A DNA stretch of 64,000 nt. Source: Pseudomonadota bacterium (GTDB lineage: Bacteria > Pseudomonadota > Alphaproteobacteria > Rhizobiales > Aestuariivirgaceae). Of the stretch, positions 1 to 8,228 are shown piece after piece. Made by a program: the position numbers and the translations under genes. The first letter of the stretch is position 1. Each line of letters begins with the position of its first letter. The stretch covers positions 25,160 through 89,159 of the forward strand of contig CAUJIO010000035.1 in assembly GCA_963205315.1 (NCBI GenBank). Direction: 5' to 3'. The notes under the pieces are model-generated. The model saw only the letters and a program-made list of their open reading frames with translations, made no database searches and was not told where the DNA came from.

Positions 1-113
1 ATGTTGCGGAGGTGCCGATTCCGGCAGCGCTGCCGCTGCTCGCGACAGCCTTCGCCGGTCTGGGTCTTGCAGGCTTCCGCCGGAAGGCCAAGGGCACAGC
101 CGCCGCAGCCTAG
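1..113 (+). CDS. 3' end of a surface protein with a VPxPA-CTERM sorting tail (partial)
   Basis: The open frame enters from the left edge and ends with TAG at 111-113, giving 36 residues. They read as VPIPAA, then a hydrophobic stretch (LPLLATAFAGLGLAGF), then a basic FRRKAK cluster and an alanine tail. This three-part layout (VPxPA motif, membrane helix, Arg/Lys cluster) is that of the VPLPA-CTERM/PEP-CTERM family of C-terminal sorting signals, which are processed by exosortase-type enzymes at the inner membrane. Only the tail is in the window, so the function of the mature protein cannot be judged. A second protein with the same kind of tail is encoded at 55828-56556 on the minus strand. A strong terminator follows at 144-171. 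Confidence 0.72.
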   Translation, partial: VAEVPIPAALPLLATAFAGLGLAGFRRKAKGTAAAA

Positions 114-143
114 GGGCAAGCAGAATTTTCCACGAAACGCAGT

Positions 144-171
144 GGCCATCTCCTGCCGGAGATGGCCTTTT
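144..171 (+). terminator. Rho-independent terminator after the CTERM protein gene
   Basis: A perfect 10-bp stem (144-153 with 158-167) with a TGCC loop is followed by TTTTCC. It lies 30 bases after the stop codon of the partial left-edge gene and before the small ORF at 256. Confidence 0.8.
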
Positions 172-255
172 CCTTTGGGCCGTTTGACATGGATCATCGG
201 ACGGCGCGCCCTGCGGGTGTAGGCCGTCTGCCAGATGAACAGGAGGCGCAAGGCC

Positions 256-444
256 ATGATTAAGACCCGTTACATGAAACTCACCGGACTTCACGCCGGT
301 CACATCTACGAAGTGACCGCACCGGCCAGCGAGATGGCGGGGCCGATGCAATGGTCGCTGCAGAGCGAGGCCGACAAGGACCAGAAACTGGTCGTCGGCG
401 AGGACGAGCTGAGCGACAAGGCGCACTGGCAGCCGCTCGGCTGA
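256..444 (+). CDS. Small protein of unknown function (62 aa)
   Basis: The protein is 62 residues with no signal peptide and no membrane segment. It begins MIKTRYMKLTGL and ends in an acidic then aromatic stretch (GEDELSDKAHWQPL). I chose ATG 256 because AGGAGG at 241-246 lies nine bases upstream; the in-frame ATG at 235 would put that strong ribosome binding site inside the gene. It stands alone between a terminator and the metZ-like gene. I do not recognise a family. The good ribosome binding site and alphaproteobacterial codon use support a real gene, but the product is hypothetical. Confidence 0.6.
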   Translation: MIKTRYMKLTGLHAGHIYEVTAPASEMAGPMQWSLQSEADKDQKLVVGEDELSDKAHWQPLG

Positions 445-588
445 GCGGACCCCTTGGGACTTGTGGTGTGAGGAGATACGTCTGCCAGTCGGCCCCTGCA
501 TGGCAGCCGCGTGCGAAGCCCCTTGCATCGAACCGCGCGGTAGTCGAGGTTGCGCCCCCATGAACAGGCGGTTTTTTGGAGCATCAAA

Positions 589-1788
589 TTGAGTGACGGC
601 AAGCGCAACGCCAGGCAGGGAATTTCCACGCGGGCCATCCATCTGGGCTATGATCCGGCAAGCGAGCAGGGTGCACTGAACCCGCCAATCTACCAGACCT
701 CGACCTATGCGTTCGAGACGGTAGAACAAGGCGCGGAGTATTTCGCCGGCACCAAGCCCGGCTACGTCTATGGCCGCACGCGCAACCCCACCCAGGCGCT
801 GCTCGAGCAACGGGTCGCCGATCTCGAGGGTGCGGAAGCCGGCCTGGCACTTGCCTCCGGCATGGCGGCGCTGACCGCCACCTTCTGGTCGCTGGTGAAG
901 GCCGGCGACCGTGTGATCGTCGACAAGATCGTCTATGGCAACAGCTTCACCTTCTTCTCCAAGGGCCTGCCGCGCTTTGGCGTCGAGGTCGAGTTTGTCG
1001 ATCTGTGCAATCCGCAGGCTCTGGCCCGTGCGGCGGAAAAGCCCTTCAACGCCGTGTTCTTCGAAACCCCGGCCAACCCGAACCTGCGGGTCATCGACAT
1101 CGCCATGGTGAGCGCCGTGGCCCGCAAGGCCGGCGCCGTGACCGTGGTCGACAACACCTTCGCCACGCCGGTGCTGCAGCGGCCGCTGGAACATGGCGCC
1201 GATCTGGTGATCCATTCGGCCACCAAATATCTGGGCGGCCACGGCGACCTGCTGGCAGGACTCGTACTGGGGAGTGCCGATCAGGTGAAGGAGGTTCGCC
1301 AGAACGGACTTCGCTATCTGACCGGGGCCACCATCTCGCCCTTGACCGCCTTCCTCGTGTTGCGCGGACTGAAGACGCTGGAACTCCGCGTCAACCAGCA
1401 TGCGAAATCGGCCGCTGCGGTCGTGGAATATCTTGGCCGCCAGAAGGCGATCACCAACATCGCCTATCCAGCACTTGAGGGCAATCCGGCCCGCGCCGCA
1501 TATCTGCGCCAGATGAGTGCAGGCGGAGGCCTGATCTGCTTCGAACTCGACGGCGGCATCGAGCGCGGCCGCAAGTTCATGAATGCGCTGAAGCTGATCA
1601 CGCGTGCGGTGAGCCTCGGCGATGCCGAGACGCTGATCCAGCACCCGGCCAGCATGACCCACGCCTCCTATGGGGCGGAGGAACGCGCCCGCCACGGCAT
1701 TTCGGATGGCCTCATCCGCATGTCCGTGGGCCTCGAAAACACCGAGGACCTCATCGACGACCTCGATCAGGCGCTGCGCACGCTGTAA
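589..1788 (+). CDS. metZ: O-succinylhomoserine sulfhydrylase (MetZ-like, PLP-dependent)
   Basis: A Cys/Met-metabolism PLP enzyme of 399 residues. The PLP lysine lies in SATKYLGGHGD and the conserved YGRTRNPT and ETPANP segments are present. The most likely reaction is sulfide addition to O-succinylhomoserine to give homocysteine for methionine synthesis. Family paralogs (cystathionine gamma-synthase, methionine gamma-lyase) cannot be fully excluded, but the start GISTRAIHLGYDP and the length fit alphaproteobacterial MetZ. I chose TTG at 589 because GGAG at 578-581 lies seven bases upstream; a TTG at 550 in the same frame has GAGG directly abutting it, which is a poor arrangement. The 144-base leader contains a small hairpin but no clear riboswitch. 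Confidence 0.85.
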   Translation: MSDGKRNARQGISTRAIHLGYDPASEQGALNPPIYQTSTYAFETVEQGAEYFAGTKPGYVYGRTRNPTQALLEQRVADLEGAEAGLALASGMAALTATFWSLVKAGDRVIVDKIVYGNSFTFFSKGLPRFGVEVEFVDLCNPQALARAAEKPFNAVFFETPANPNLRVIDIAMVSAVARKAGAVTVVDNTFATPVLQRPLEHGADLVIHSATKYLGGHGDLLAGLVLGSADQVKEVRQNGLRYLTGATISPLTAFLVLRGLKTLELRVNQHAKSAAAVVEYLGRQKAITNIAYPALEGNPARAAYLRQMSAGGGLICFELDGGIERGRKFMNALKLITRAVSLGDAETLIQHPASMTHASYGAEERARHGISDGLIRMSVGLENTEDLIDDLDQALRTL

Positions 1789-1793
1789 ACCAG

Positions 1794-1825
1794 CAAAAGA
1801 AAAGCGGCGCCCGGTGGGGCGCCGC
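1794..1825 (-). terminator. Rho-independent terminator of the small RTX gene
   Basis: A 9-bp GC stem (1804-1812 with 1817-1825, loop GGTG) is followed on the minus strand by TTTTCTTTT (1803 down to 1795). The U tract faces the minus-strand RTX gene, so that gene is the main client. The same hairpin sits just after the metZ stop and may also help plus-strand termination. Confidence 0.8.
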
Positions 1826-1849
1826 TGCAATCGCCGGATTTGAACCGGA

Positions 1850-2650
1850 TCAGATGATGAAGTCGCTGACGTCGAGCGAGCTCAGATCGAAATTGGCGAT
1901 CACCAGATGGTCGCCGTGGCCGAAATTGATCTCGACATCGGCGTCGTCCTGCTCGGCCATCGCCAGGATTTCGGCGACATCCGTGAAGCCCATGCTCGAC
2001 AGGTCAATCTTATCGATCCCGTCCTGGAACCCAACGATGGTGTCCTGATCATTGCCTTCGGCGAAGACGAACACGTCAGCGCCGGCTCCGCCGGACATCA
2101 CGTCGTCGCCCGAGCCGCCGTCCAGCGTATCGCTGCCGCCGCCGCCCGACAAGTCGTCATCGCCGGAATTGCCGTCGAGGTCATCGCTGCCGCCATTGCC
2201 GGACATGTCGTCGTCGCCGCTGCCGCCGTTCGAGTCGTCAGAGCCGCCGCCGCAGCTGATGTCGTCGGAGCCGCTGTTGCCGTCGAGCGAATCGTCGCCC
2301 GCTTCGCCGTTCAGGTCGTCGCTACCGCCGCCGCCTGACAGGTCGTCGTCGTCATCGCCGCCATTCAACGTGTCGAGGCCGGCGCCGCCGTGCAGGATGT
2401 CCGCGCCGTTGCCGCCGTCGACGTAATCATCGCCGTCGCCGCCGTCGAGATCGTCATCGCCGTTGCCGCCGTGGCAATCATCGTCGCCGTCGCCGCCGTC
2501 GACGCTGTCGTCGCCACTACCGCCATCGAGATCGTCGTCGCTGTCGTCACCCTGCAGATCATCGTCGTCGCTGTCATCGCCGCCGGAACCCTGCCGGCCG
2601 AGCAAGCTGGAGAGATCGTCGTCAAGGTTCTCAAGATCGATGGTCGCCAT
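1850..2650 (-). CDS. Small RTX calcium-binding protein, nearly all repeat
   Basis: The protein has 266 residues. After about 15 N-terminal residues (MATIDLENLDDDLSSLLG) it consists of acidic Gly-Asp nonapeptides (GGxGDDxxx) to about residue 195. It ends with the domain typical of type I secreted RTX proteins (DVFVFAEGNDQDTI, then GIDKIDLSS and a final DFII). There is no Sec signal and no enzymatic domain. The family binds calcium in a beta-roll that folds after export through a type I channel; none is encoded in this window. I chose the start at 2650 because AGGA lies nine bases upstream; the ATG at 2662 has no ribosome binding site. Aspartate use is extreme even for RTX repeats. The role may be structural or calcium buffering, but this is inference. 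Confidence 0.8.
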   Translation of the reverse strand: MATIDLENLDDDLSSLLGRQGSGGDDSDDDDLQGDDSDDDLDGGSGDDSVDGGDGDDDCHGGNGDDDLDGGDGDDYVDGGNGADILHGGAGLDTLNGGDDDDDLSGGGGSDDLNGEAGDDSLDGNSGSDDISCGGGSDDSNGGSGDDDMSGNGGSDDLDGNSGDDDLSGGGGSDTLDGGSGDDVMSGGAGADVFVFAEGNDQDTIVGFQDGIDKIDLSSMGFTDVAEILAMAEQDDADVEINFGHGDHLVIANFDLSSLDVSDFII

Positions 2651-2872
2651 GTCCGTCCTCATTCATCTGGGGGCTGCTGATCTTCTGCCCGTGACCAAGT
2701 GATATCGCAGCCAAACCTACAGGACGCTGACAATTGGCCGGCAAATGCCGTCAGCCTCTCCAGCTGCTTGCGCCAATCCGCGCAAAGCAACGACAGTGCT
2801 TAACAGTCCATTAACGCCTTTCCCCACCGCACCGGCCACAACGCCAGCGGCCGCTACGGCGCCGCGACAGGC

Positions 2873-4123
2873 TTATCCGGCCGTCTTGGCTGCCAGATAG
2901 TCCTGATCCAGGCTGGGCAATTCCCCGCCATGCAGAGTGGCCTCGAATCCGCGCAGGCGCTTGTAGACGGAAAGCAGATCGACAATGGTCGTCCACGATT
3001 TGACCAGATACTGGAATGAATCGCGGACTTGCCCGAAGGCATTGAGGATCTGATTCATTGCCCCCAGCGTGATCTTGCCTGCGACGATGGTCGGAGCAAG
3101 AATGATATAGGGGAAGATATTGTCCGTCTGCAGATAGAATATGCGTCCGACATTGAAATACATGTAGTTGAAATAAAGCCGGAAATAGTTGGTTCTGACA
3201 GCGGTGAAAAGTTCCGACAGCGTGGGCGGCCTGGCGCGGTCGGCGTTGTCTTCACCATAGACCAGCTCCTTGCGATAGGCGGCTTCGACTCTCTGGTTCC
3301 TGAATTCAAGCCCCGGCAAGCGCACGCCAATGATGGCGAGAAATGTGGTGCCAAAGATCGACCACAGGATTGCGACGACGACGAGCGGGTAGGGGATCGT
3401 ACCCAGCAGGGGAATTTCAGTGATGTTCGCGGAAAGCCGGAGCAGCACGGGCAAGAAGGCGATCAGCGTCATGACTGCGTCAATCAGCGAGACACCGAGG
3501 CCCTCGACTGTCGAAGCAAACCGCATCGTGTCCTCCTGCACGCGCTGCGAAGCGCCTTCGATGTGGCGCAGGCGATCCCAATTGGCGGTGTAGTAATCGT
3601 TCATCGCAGTCCGCCAGCGGAAAATGTAATGGCTGACGAAGAAGCGCGTGAGCACGCCGACCAATACCGCGATGAATGCGATGCCGGCGAAATGGATCAG
3701 CTCGCCATAGAATTGTGAGAGCGTCACCGGCGCGGACTTCGAGAGGGCCGCCTGGATGAGATCGTAGAATGGCCCGTACCAGTCGTTGATCGCCACGCTG
3801 ACCTGAACCTGAAAATAGGTCACGAAGACGATCAGCGCCGAGCCCAGCACCGACCACGAGAACCACGGATGCGGCGCGAAGATCCGCCAGAAACCGGCGA
3901 ACAGAGCCACGATCACGCCGAAGTAAATGTAAAACCACAGGAACGGCTTCGACCAGAACACCGTGGCCCCGATGATGGGCGGAGTGCCATCCGGCGGGTT
4001 CTCGAGACCGATGAGATGTCCCGCATCGCGCGCCACGAAGAACCAGAACAGTACGCAGGCAAGCGTCCAGATGGCGGCGGACCAGAAGAACAAGCGGGGA
4101 GAGGGAAAGAACGATACGAACAT
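2873..4123 (-). CDS. sbmA: Peptide antibiotic transporter SbmA/BacA
   Basis: A polytopic inner-membrane protein of 416 residues, the usual SbmA/BacA length. Recognisable stretches include [40 protein letters not shown] and the C-terminal [18 protein letters not shown]. SbmA/BacA proteins have ABC-transporter-like membrane domains but no ATPase domain. They import proline-rich peptides, bleomycin-like compounds and other peptides using the proton gradient; in rhizobia BacA is needed for chronic host infection through uptake of host antimicrobial peptides. The gene is 77 bases downstream of the helical-protein gene at 4201-4557 on the same strand, so the two may be cotranscribed. Confidence 0.88.
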   Translation of the reverse strand: MFVSFFPSPRLFFWSAAIWTLACVLFWFFVARDAGHLIGLENPPDGTPPIIGATVFWSKPFLWFYIYFGVIVALFAGFWRIFAPHPWFSWSVLGSALIVFVTYFQVQVSVAINDWYGPFYDLIQAALSKSAPVTLSQFYGELIHFAGIAFIAVLVGVLTRFFVSHYIFRWRTAMNDYYTANWDRLRHIEGASQRVQEDTMRFASTVEGLGVSLIDAVMTLIAFLPVLLRLSANITEIPLLGTIPYPLVVVAILWSIFGTTFLAIIGVRLPGLEFRNQRVEAAYRKELVYGEDNADRARPPTLSELFTAVRTNYFRLYFNYMYFNVGRIFYLQTDNIFPYIILAPTIVAGKITLGAMNQILNAFGQVRDSFQYLVKSWTTIVDLLSVYKRLRGFEATLHGGELPSLDQDYLAAKTAG

Positions 4124-4200
4124 TGCCGAAGCAGCTCCACAAGGAAATGGAGCGCCTGACTAGCACGGGTACCCGCTACCCGCCATTGCACGTTTTCGTG

Positions 4201-4557
4201 CTACTCGGCGGCGGTCCGCAACTGCCGGACCTGCTTGTTCTGGGGAGCGCGTGGCGCCATGGGGGGCTGCATCGGTTGGGGGACCGGCTCGCCTTTCATG
4301 TGCGACAGGTGTTCCTCGTTGCGCTGCCGGTCGGCCTCGTTCTCGGCGATCATGGCCGAGAAGATTTCGGCGATCAGCGCCTTCTGCTGGTCGGCCCAGC
4401 GTTCGACGCGGACGAGTTCCTCGTCGCGCTTCTTCGCCAGTTCCTTGATACGCGTGTCCAGCACGTCCCGCGTCAGCAGACGGTCCGACATCACCAGTTC
4501 GGTTTCCTGCCGCAGCTTGGTCATCAGTTCCTGGCTGAGATTGACAACATCGAGCAT
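4201..4557 (-). CDS. Hypothetical helical protein (118 aa)
   Basis: The product starts MLDVVNLSQELMTKLRQ and is rich in Glu, Arg, Lys and Gln up to about residue 90 (IKELAKKRDEELVRVERWADQQ), which suggests a long amphipathic or coiled-coil helix. It then turns proline-rich (VPQPMQPPMAPRAPQN). There is no signal peptide or transmembrane segment. I favour the ATG at 4557, with AAAGG about eight bases upstream, over the ATG at 4575, which has none. It is encoded immediately upstream of sbmA on the same strand. I do not recognise a family. Confidence 0.6.
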   Translation of the reverse strand: MLDVVNLSQELMTKLRQETELVMSDRLLTRDVLDTRIKELAKKRDEELVRVERWADQQKALIAEIFSAMIAENEADRQRNEEHLSHMKGEPVPQPMQPPMAPRAPQNKQVRQLRTAAE

Positions 4558-4694
4558 GATAAGACGCCTTTCCATTTGATGGGATCAAGTCGAATTCATC
4601 CCGGATGCTGGTTGATTCCACAGTACACGGAGTATTGCGAGCTTTCTTGATTCCATTAGTGAATTGTTAAGGTTATCAAACGCGGGAGGACGCC

Positions 4695-5666
4695 GTGGCA
4701 TTGCCCGGCCAATTGCAGGAAGCGGTGGAGCGCGAGCTGACAGAATTGTCGGCCGGGGGCTTGCGCCGCGACGCTGAAGCCCTGACCCGCCATTATCGGG
4801 CGGGTGGCGTCTCCGGTCCGGCCGTGACACTGCCGGCCTATCTTACCGTTCGCCTCCCTGCGACCTACGCTGCGGTGGACGCGGTGATGCAGGAACTGCG
4901 GCGGCGCTGTCCACGGCTGAGCCCCGCATCGATGCTCGATGCAGGGGCAGGGCCGGGTACGGCGAGCTGGGCTGCCGCCGGGAACTGGCCGGATCTTGCC
5001 GCCGTGACCTTCCTCGACATCGACCAGCGCTTTCTCTCTCTCGCCCAAAGCCTCGCCAGATCCGGTCCACCGGCCTTGGCCAAGGCGCGATGCGTGACCG
5101 GCAGCATTGACACATGGCCCGGTGCCGAGAAGGCCGACCTCGTGGTCGCGGCCTATGCCCTGGCCGAACTGCCGCTGGTTCGCATGGCTGAGGCCGCCCG
5201 TAACCTTTGGGCGGCGGCGGGACAGGCCCTGATCGTCGTGGAACCAGGAACCCCGCAGGGCTTTTCCCGCATCCGCGCTGTGCGGGTGGCGCTGCTGGCG
5301 GAGGGTGCGGTGCCGGCGGCGCCCTGTACCCATGCCTCCGCCTGCCCGATGGTGGGTGACGACTGGTGCCATTTCAGCGTCAGGCTGCAGCGCAGCCGCA
5401 GCCATATGCAGGCGAAATCGGCTCGCCTGCCGTTCGAGGACGAGAAATACAGCTATCTGGCTGTGCTGCGGGATGGCGAGGTGGCAGGCGGCGCCCGGGT
5501 GATTGCGCCGCCTTTCGAGCGTAAGCCCGGAATCACCTTCAGGCTGTGCACTGCGGAAGGCCTCGATACTCGCCACGTTGCGCGCCGCGATGCCACAGCC
5601 TACAAGGCTTGCCGGAAAACTGGCTGGGGAGATCATTTCCCCGCCGACTGGGAGAACAAGGAATGA
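4695..5666 (+). CDS. Rsm22-family small-ribosomal-subunit methyltransferase-like protein
   Basis: A protein of 323 residues with a SAM-binding motif near residue 80 (LDAGAGPGTASWAA) and an acidic residue after the next strand (FLDID). The C-terminal cysteine cluster CTHASACPMVGDDWCHF is characteristic of the Rsm22 family, whose mitochondrial members support small-subunit ribosome assembly and carry a metal or Fe-S site. The bacterial substrate is not established. The start is GTG 4695, preceded by GGGAGGA at 4684-4690. Its stop overlaps the ATG of the RidA-like gene (ATGA), so the two are translationally coupled. Confidence 0.78.
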   Translation: MALPGQLQEAVERELTELSAGGLRRDAEALTRHYRAGGVSGPAVTLPAYLTVRLPATYAAVDAVMQELRRRCPRLSPASMLDAGAGPGTASWAAAGNWPDLAAVTFLDIDQRFLSLAQSLARSGPPALAKARCVTGSIDTWPGAEKADLVVAAYALAELPLVRMAEAARNLWAAAGQALIVVEPGTPQGFSRIRAVRVALLAEGAVPAAPCTHASACPMVGDDWCHFSVRLQRSRSHMQAKSARLPFEDEKYSYLAVLRDGEVAGGARVIAPPFERKPGITFRLCTAEGLDTRHVARRDATAYKACRKTGWGDHFPADWENKE

Positions 5667-6049
5667 CCCGCAGGCAGATTTCATCGGGATCGAAGTTCGA
5701 GGCCGAGATCGGCTATTCCCGCGCGATCGTCGATGGCGACTGGATCTGGGTCGCAGGCACCACCGGCTTCAACTACGACACCATGACGATTTCCGATGAT
5801 GTTGCCGAGCAGGCCGAACAGACATTGAAGAACATCAAGGCGGCGATGGAAAAAGCCGGTTTCGCGCTCGCCGATGTGGTGCGCGCCAACTACATCCTCC
5901 CCAGGGCTGAGGACTTCGAACCCTGCTGGCCCGTGCTGCGCAAATATTTCGGCGACATCCGTCCGGCCTCCACGATGATCGTGGCCGGCCTCGCCGATCC
6001 GCGCATGAAGATCGAAATCGAAGTGACGGGGAAAAAGCGCCAGAGCTAG
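5663..6049 (+). CDS. RidA (YjgF/YER057c/UK114) family protein
   Basis: The 128-residue protein has the family length and fold pattern: GDWIWVAGTTGFN near the N terminus, a central helix (QTLKNIKAAMEKAG), and the C-terminal RPASTMIVAGLADPRMKIEIEV, in which the Arg of RPAST is the family's ligand-binding arginine. RidA proteins hydrolyse reactive enamine/imine intermediates from PLP enzymes; other subgroups act on different imines or have uncertain roles. The neighbouring PLP-dependent metZ gene makes an imine-deaminase role conceivable, but they are not in one operon. The start overlaps the stop of the Rsm22-like gene. Confidence 0.85.
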   Translation: MTRRQISSGSKFEAEIGYSRAIVDGDWIWVAGTTGFNYDTMTISDDVAEQAEQTLKNIKAAMEKAGFALADVVRANYILPRAEDFEPCWPVLRKYFGDIRPASTMIVAGLADPRMKIEIEVTGKKRQS

Positions 6050-6094
6050 CTTGACAGGCTGTGGAGCCTACTTTAACAGGCGCCACATTGGATT

Positions 6095-6171
6095 GCGGGA
6101 GTAGCTCAGTTGGTTAGAGCGTCGGCCTGTCACGCCGAAGGTCGCGGGTTCGAGCCCCGTCTCTCGCGCCA
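6095..6171 (+). tRNA. tRNA-Asp (anticodon GTC)
   Basis: A 77-base cloverleaf with acceptor GCGGGAG pairing with CTCTCGC, D loop AGTTGGTTAG, anticodon loop CTGTCAC, T arm GCGGG-TTCGAGC-CCCGT, discriminator G and an encoded CCA. The GTC anticodon reads aspartate codons. Confidence 0.97.
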
Positions 6172-6187
6172 TCCAGTCTGATACGAA

Positions 6188-6213
6188 AAGGGCCGCCCTT
6201 CGGGGCGGCCCTT
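6188..6213. terminator. Bidirectional hairpin with UUCG loop between tRNA-Asp and the HdeA-like gene
   Basis: An 11-bp perfect stem (6188-6198 with 6203-6213) closes on a TTCG tetraloop. On the minus strand the hairpin is followed by a short T run (TTTTCG), suitable for ending the HdeA-like gene; on the plus strand it follows the tRNA by 16 bases. Confidence 0.75.
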
Positions 6214-6238
6214 CGTCGTTTGCGGCATAGGTCTGTTG

Positions 6239-6529
6239 TTACTGCCCCATGATTTCCGTAGCGGCCGACAGGATGCCGACATCCGGATTGGCACCACAAT
6301 ATTCACCGATCTTGGTGCCGAGTGATTCCATCGCCGTGAGGTCCATGGTTGTGGTTCCGGCCTGTCCACCAGCGTAGCCCAGCAGCCATGTGAACAGGAA
6401 ACCGGCGTCGTCCTGATTCATTGTCGCCAGCTCGGAACATTTCACGGTGGCGAGATCGATGGTCTCGGCCGATGCGGGAGTCGCGAAGCCGATGGCCGCC
6501 AGCGCTGCTGCGGCGAGTATCCGTCTCAT
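6239..6529 (-). CDS. HdeA/HdeB-like small periplasmic protein
   Basis: The 96-residue precursor has a signal peptide (MRRILAAAALAAIGFATPASA, predicted cleavage after ASA). The mature part has two cysteines (in TVKCSEL and GEYCGANP) flanking a helical segment with FLFTWLLGYAGG. This size, Cys spacing and the W-L-GYA core resemble alphaproteobacterial HdeA/HdeB-like proteins, whose enterobacterial relatives are acid-activated periplasmic chaperones. The chaperone role here is inferred. The start at 6529 is supported by GAGGA five bases upstream; a longer upstream frame lacks any sign of translation. Confidence 0.7.
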   Translation of the reverse strand: MRRILAAAALAAIGFATPASAETIDLATVKCSELATMNQDDAGFLFTWLLGYAGGQAGTTTMDLTAMESLGTKIGEYCGANPDVGILSAATEIMGQ

Positions 6530-6745
6530 GGGTATCCTCGTTGTTTGGGGTATTTTGTCGCGCCCGGGAGTTGGGCGGGGGCAATACGGCATGCTTTGCT
6601 GATTCTGTCCATGAGACGGAAGCCATGGCACACTCGTCACTGAACGATGACAAGTGTGCCGAAACGCTTGCGGTACATGTTGCGGTGCGCTACCAAGCGG
6701 CGGAATCTCGCCCGGCCTTGCGGGCGTGGGGTGGGGCGGAAGAAA

Positions 6746-7111
6746 ATGCCGGAACTGCTGAGAGACTACCTGCCGATCGTCATCTTCATGGCCGTGGCGC
6801 TTGGACTGTCATTGGTCCTTTTGATCACGCCGCTCCTGATTGCGTTCCGCAATCCGGACCCGGAAAAGCTGTCGGCCTATGAGTGCGGCTTCAACGCGTT
6901 CGACGATGCGCGCATGAAATTCGATGTGCGGTTCTATCTCGTCTCCATCCTCTTCATCATTTTCGATCTCGAAGTGGCGTTCCTCTTCCCGTGGGCTGTA
7001 TCGCTCAAGGAAGTCGGCGTCTTCGGTTTCTGGTCGATGATGATCTTCCTTGGCATTCTTACCATCGGCTTCATCTACGAATGGCGGAAAGGGGCCCTCG
7101 AATGGGACTGA
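6746..7111 (+). CDS. nuoA: NADH-quinone oxidoreductase subunit A
   Basis: A 121-residue membrane subunit of complex I with three transmembrane helices and the conserved loop [20 protein letters not shown] between helices 1 and 2. That loop lies near the quinone cavity and includes the conserved Cys. It opens the nuo operon and its last codons overlap nuoB. ATG 6746 is preceded by a GGGGCGGAAG stretch; an upstream in-frame extension from 6647 is basic and unlike NuoA, so I excluded it. Confidence 0.96.
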   Translation: MPELLRDYLPIVIFMAVALGLSLVLLITPLLIAFRNPDPEKLSAYECGFNAFDDARMKFDVRFYLVSILFIIFDLEVAFLFPWAVSLKEVGVFGFWSMMIFLGILTIGFIYEWRKGALEWD

Positions 7112-7626
7112 TCGAACAGGCCACCCCGGAACAGCGCGAGTATTTCAGCGACATCAACGCCGAACTCGCCGACAAGGGCTTTCTCGTCACCGCTTCCGAT
7201 GACCTTATCAACTGGGCCCGCACCGGCTCGCTGATGTGGATGACCTTTGGCCTTGCCTGCTGCGCCGTCGAAATGATGCAGGCCTCGATGCCGCGCTATG
7301 ACGTCGAGCGCTTCGGTTTTGCGCCGCGCGCCTCGCCGCGCCAGTCGGACGTGATGATCGTCGCCGGCACGCTGACCAACAAGATGGCGCCGGCGCTGCG
7401 CAAGGTCTACGACCAGATGCCGGAGCCGCGCTATGTCATCTCCATGGGCTCATGCGCCAATGGCGGCGGCTATTATCACTATTCCTATTCCGTGGTGCGC
7501 GGTTGCGATCGCATTGTGCCCGTCGACATCTATATCCCGGGCTGCCCGCCCACAGCCGAGGCGCTGGTCTATGGCATTCTGCAATTGCAGAAGAAGATCC
7601 GCCGCACCGGAACGATCGAGCGCTGA
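7102..7626 (+). CDS. nuoB: NADH-quinone oxidoreductase subunit B
   Basis: A 174-residue peripheral subunit that ligates the terminal cluster N2, which passes electrons to quinone. The cluster ligands are visible as the tandem cysteines in GLACCAVEM, then [10 protein letters not shown] and [11 protein letters not shown]. The ATG overlaps the last ten bases of nuoA and the stop overlaps nuoC, so translation is coupled. The protein lies at the junction of the hydrophilic and membrane arms. Confidence 0.97.
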   Translation: MGLIEQATPEQREYFSDINAELADKGFLVTASDDLINWARTGSLMWMTFGLACCAVEMMQASMPRYDVERFGFAPRASPRQSDVMIVAGTLTNKMAPALRKVYDQMPEPRYVISMGSCANGGGYYHYSYSVVRGCDRIVPVDIYIPGCPPTAEALVYGILQLQKKIRRTGTIER

Positions 7627-8228
7627 TGATGGCTGAGACACTTGCGGAACTGGGCGAACTGATCGCCGCGAAACTCGGATCGAAGGTCACCGGCACCAAG
7701 CTGGAATATGGCGAACTGACCATCGCCGCCAACGCCGCCGACATTGCCGCGGTGCTGACCTTCCTGCGCGACGACAAGGACTGCGGCTTCGTCTGCTTCA
7801 TTGACATCTGCGGCGCCGATTACCCGGAGCGCGAGCAGCGCTTCGACGTCGTCTATCACCTGCTCGCGCCCTACAAGAACCGCCGCATCCGCGTCAAGGT
7901 TCAGGCCGATGAAGACACGCCGGTGCCGAGCGTCATCGATGTCTTTCCGTCCGCCAATTGGTACGAGCGCGAGGTCTTCGATCTCTATGGCGTGCTGTTC
8001 TCAGGCCACCCGGATCTGCGCCGCATCCTGACCGACTACGGTTTCGCAGGCCATCCGCTCAGGAAGGACTTCCCGCTGACCGGCTATGTCGAAGTACGCT
8101 ACGACGACGAGGCCAAGCGAGTCGTCTATGAACCGGTGAAGCTCGTGCAGGAATTCCGCAGCTTTGATTATCTCTCGCCGTGGGAAGGCACAGAGTATGT
8201 GCTGCCGGGCGATGAAAAGGCGAAGTGA
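7626..8228 (+). CDS. nuoC: NADH-quinone oxidoreductase subunit C
   Basis: A 200-residue peripheral-arm subunit of the 30-kDa family, with the signature [24 protein letters not shown] cut here as [12 protein letters not shown] and [11 protein letters not shown], and the C-terminal [11 protein letters not shown]. NuoC and NuoD are separate genes, as usual in alphaproteobacteria, unlike the NuoCD fusion of enterobacteria. Two ATG codons in tandem (7626, 7629) are both possible starts; the first overlaps the nuoB stop. Confidence 0.96.
   Translation: MMAETLAELGELIAAKLGSKVTGTKLEYGELTIAANAADIAAVLTFLRDDKDCGFVCFIDICGADYPEREQRFDVVYHLLAPYKNRRIRVKVQADEDTPVPSVIDVFPSANWYEREVFDLYGVLFSGHPDLRRILTDYGFAGHPLRKDFPLTGYVEVRYDDEAKRVVYEPVKLVQEFRSFDYLSPWEGTEYVLPGDEKAK

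Noticed and set aside
445..588. SAM-II-type riboswitch before metZ
   Set aside because: The leader has a stem and some similar-looking stretches, but the conserved GATTTG and GCTAAA segments and the pseudoknot pairing of SAM-II are missing. I kept only the hairpin as a weak observation.
2090..2600. CRISPR-like or satellite repeat
   Set aside because: The repeated units are nine-residue RTX codons of varying sequence without uniform spacers, so this is coding repetition.
1854..2702. Several plus-strand open frames opposite the RTX gene
   Set aside because: They are shadows of the periodic Gly-Asp coding repeat. Their translations (runs of Ala/Val or Pro/Ser) are low-complexity and have no ribosome binding sites.
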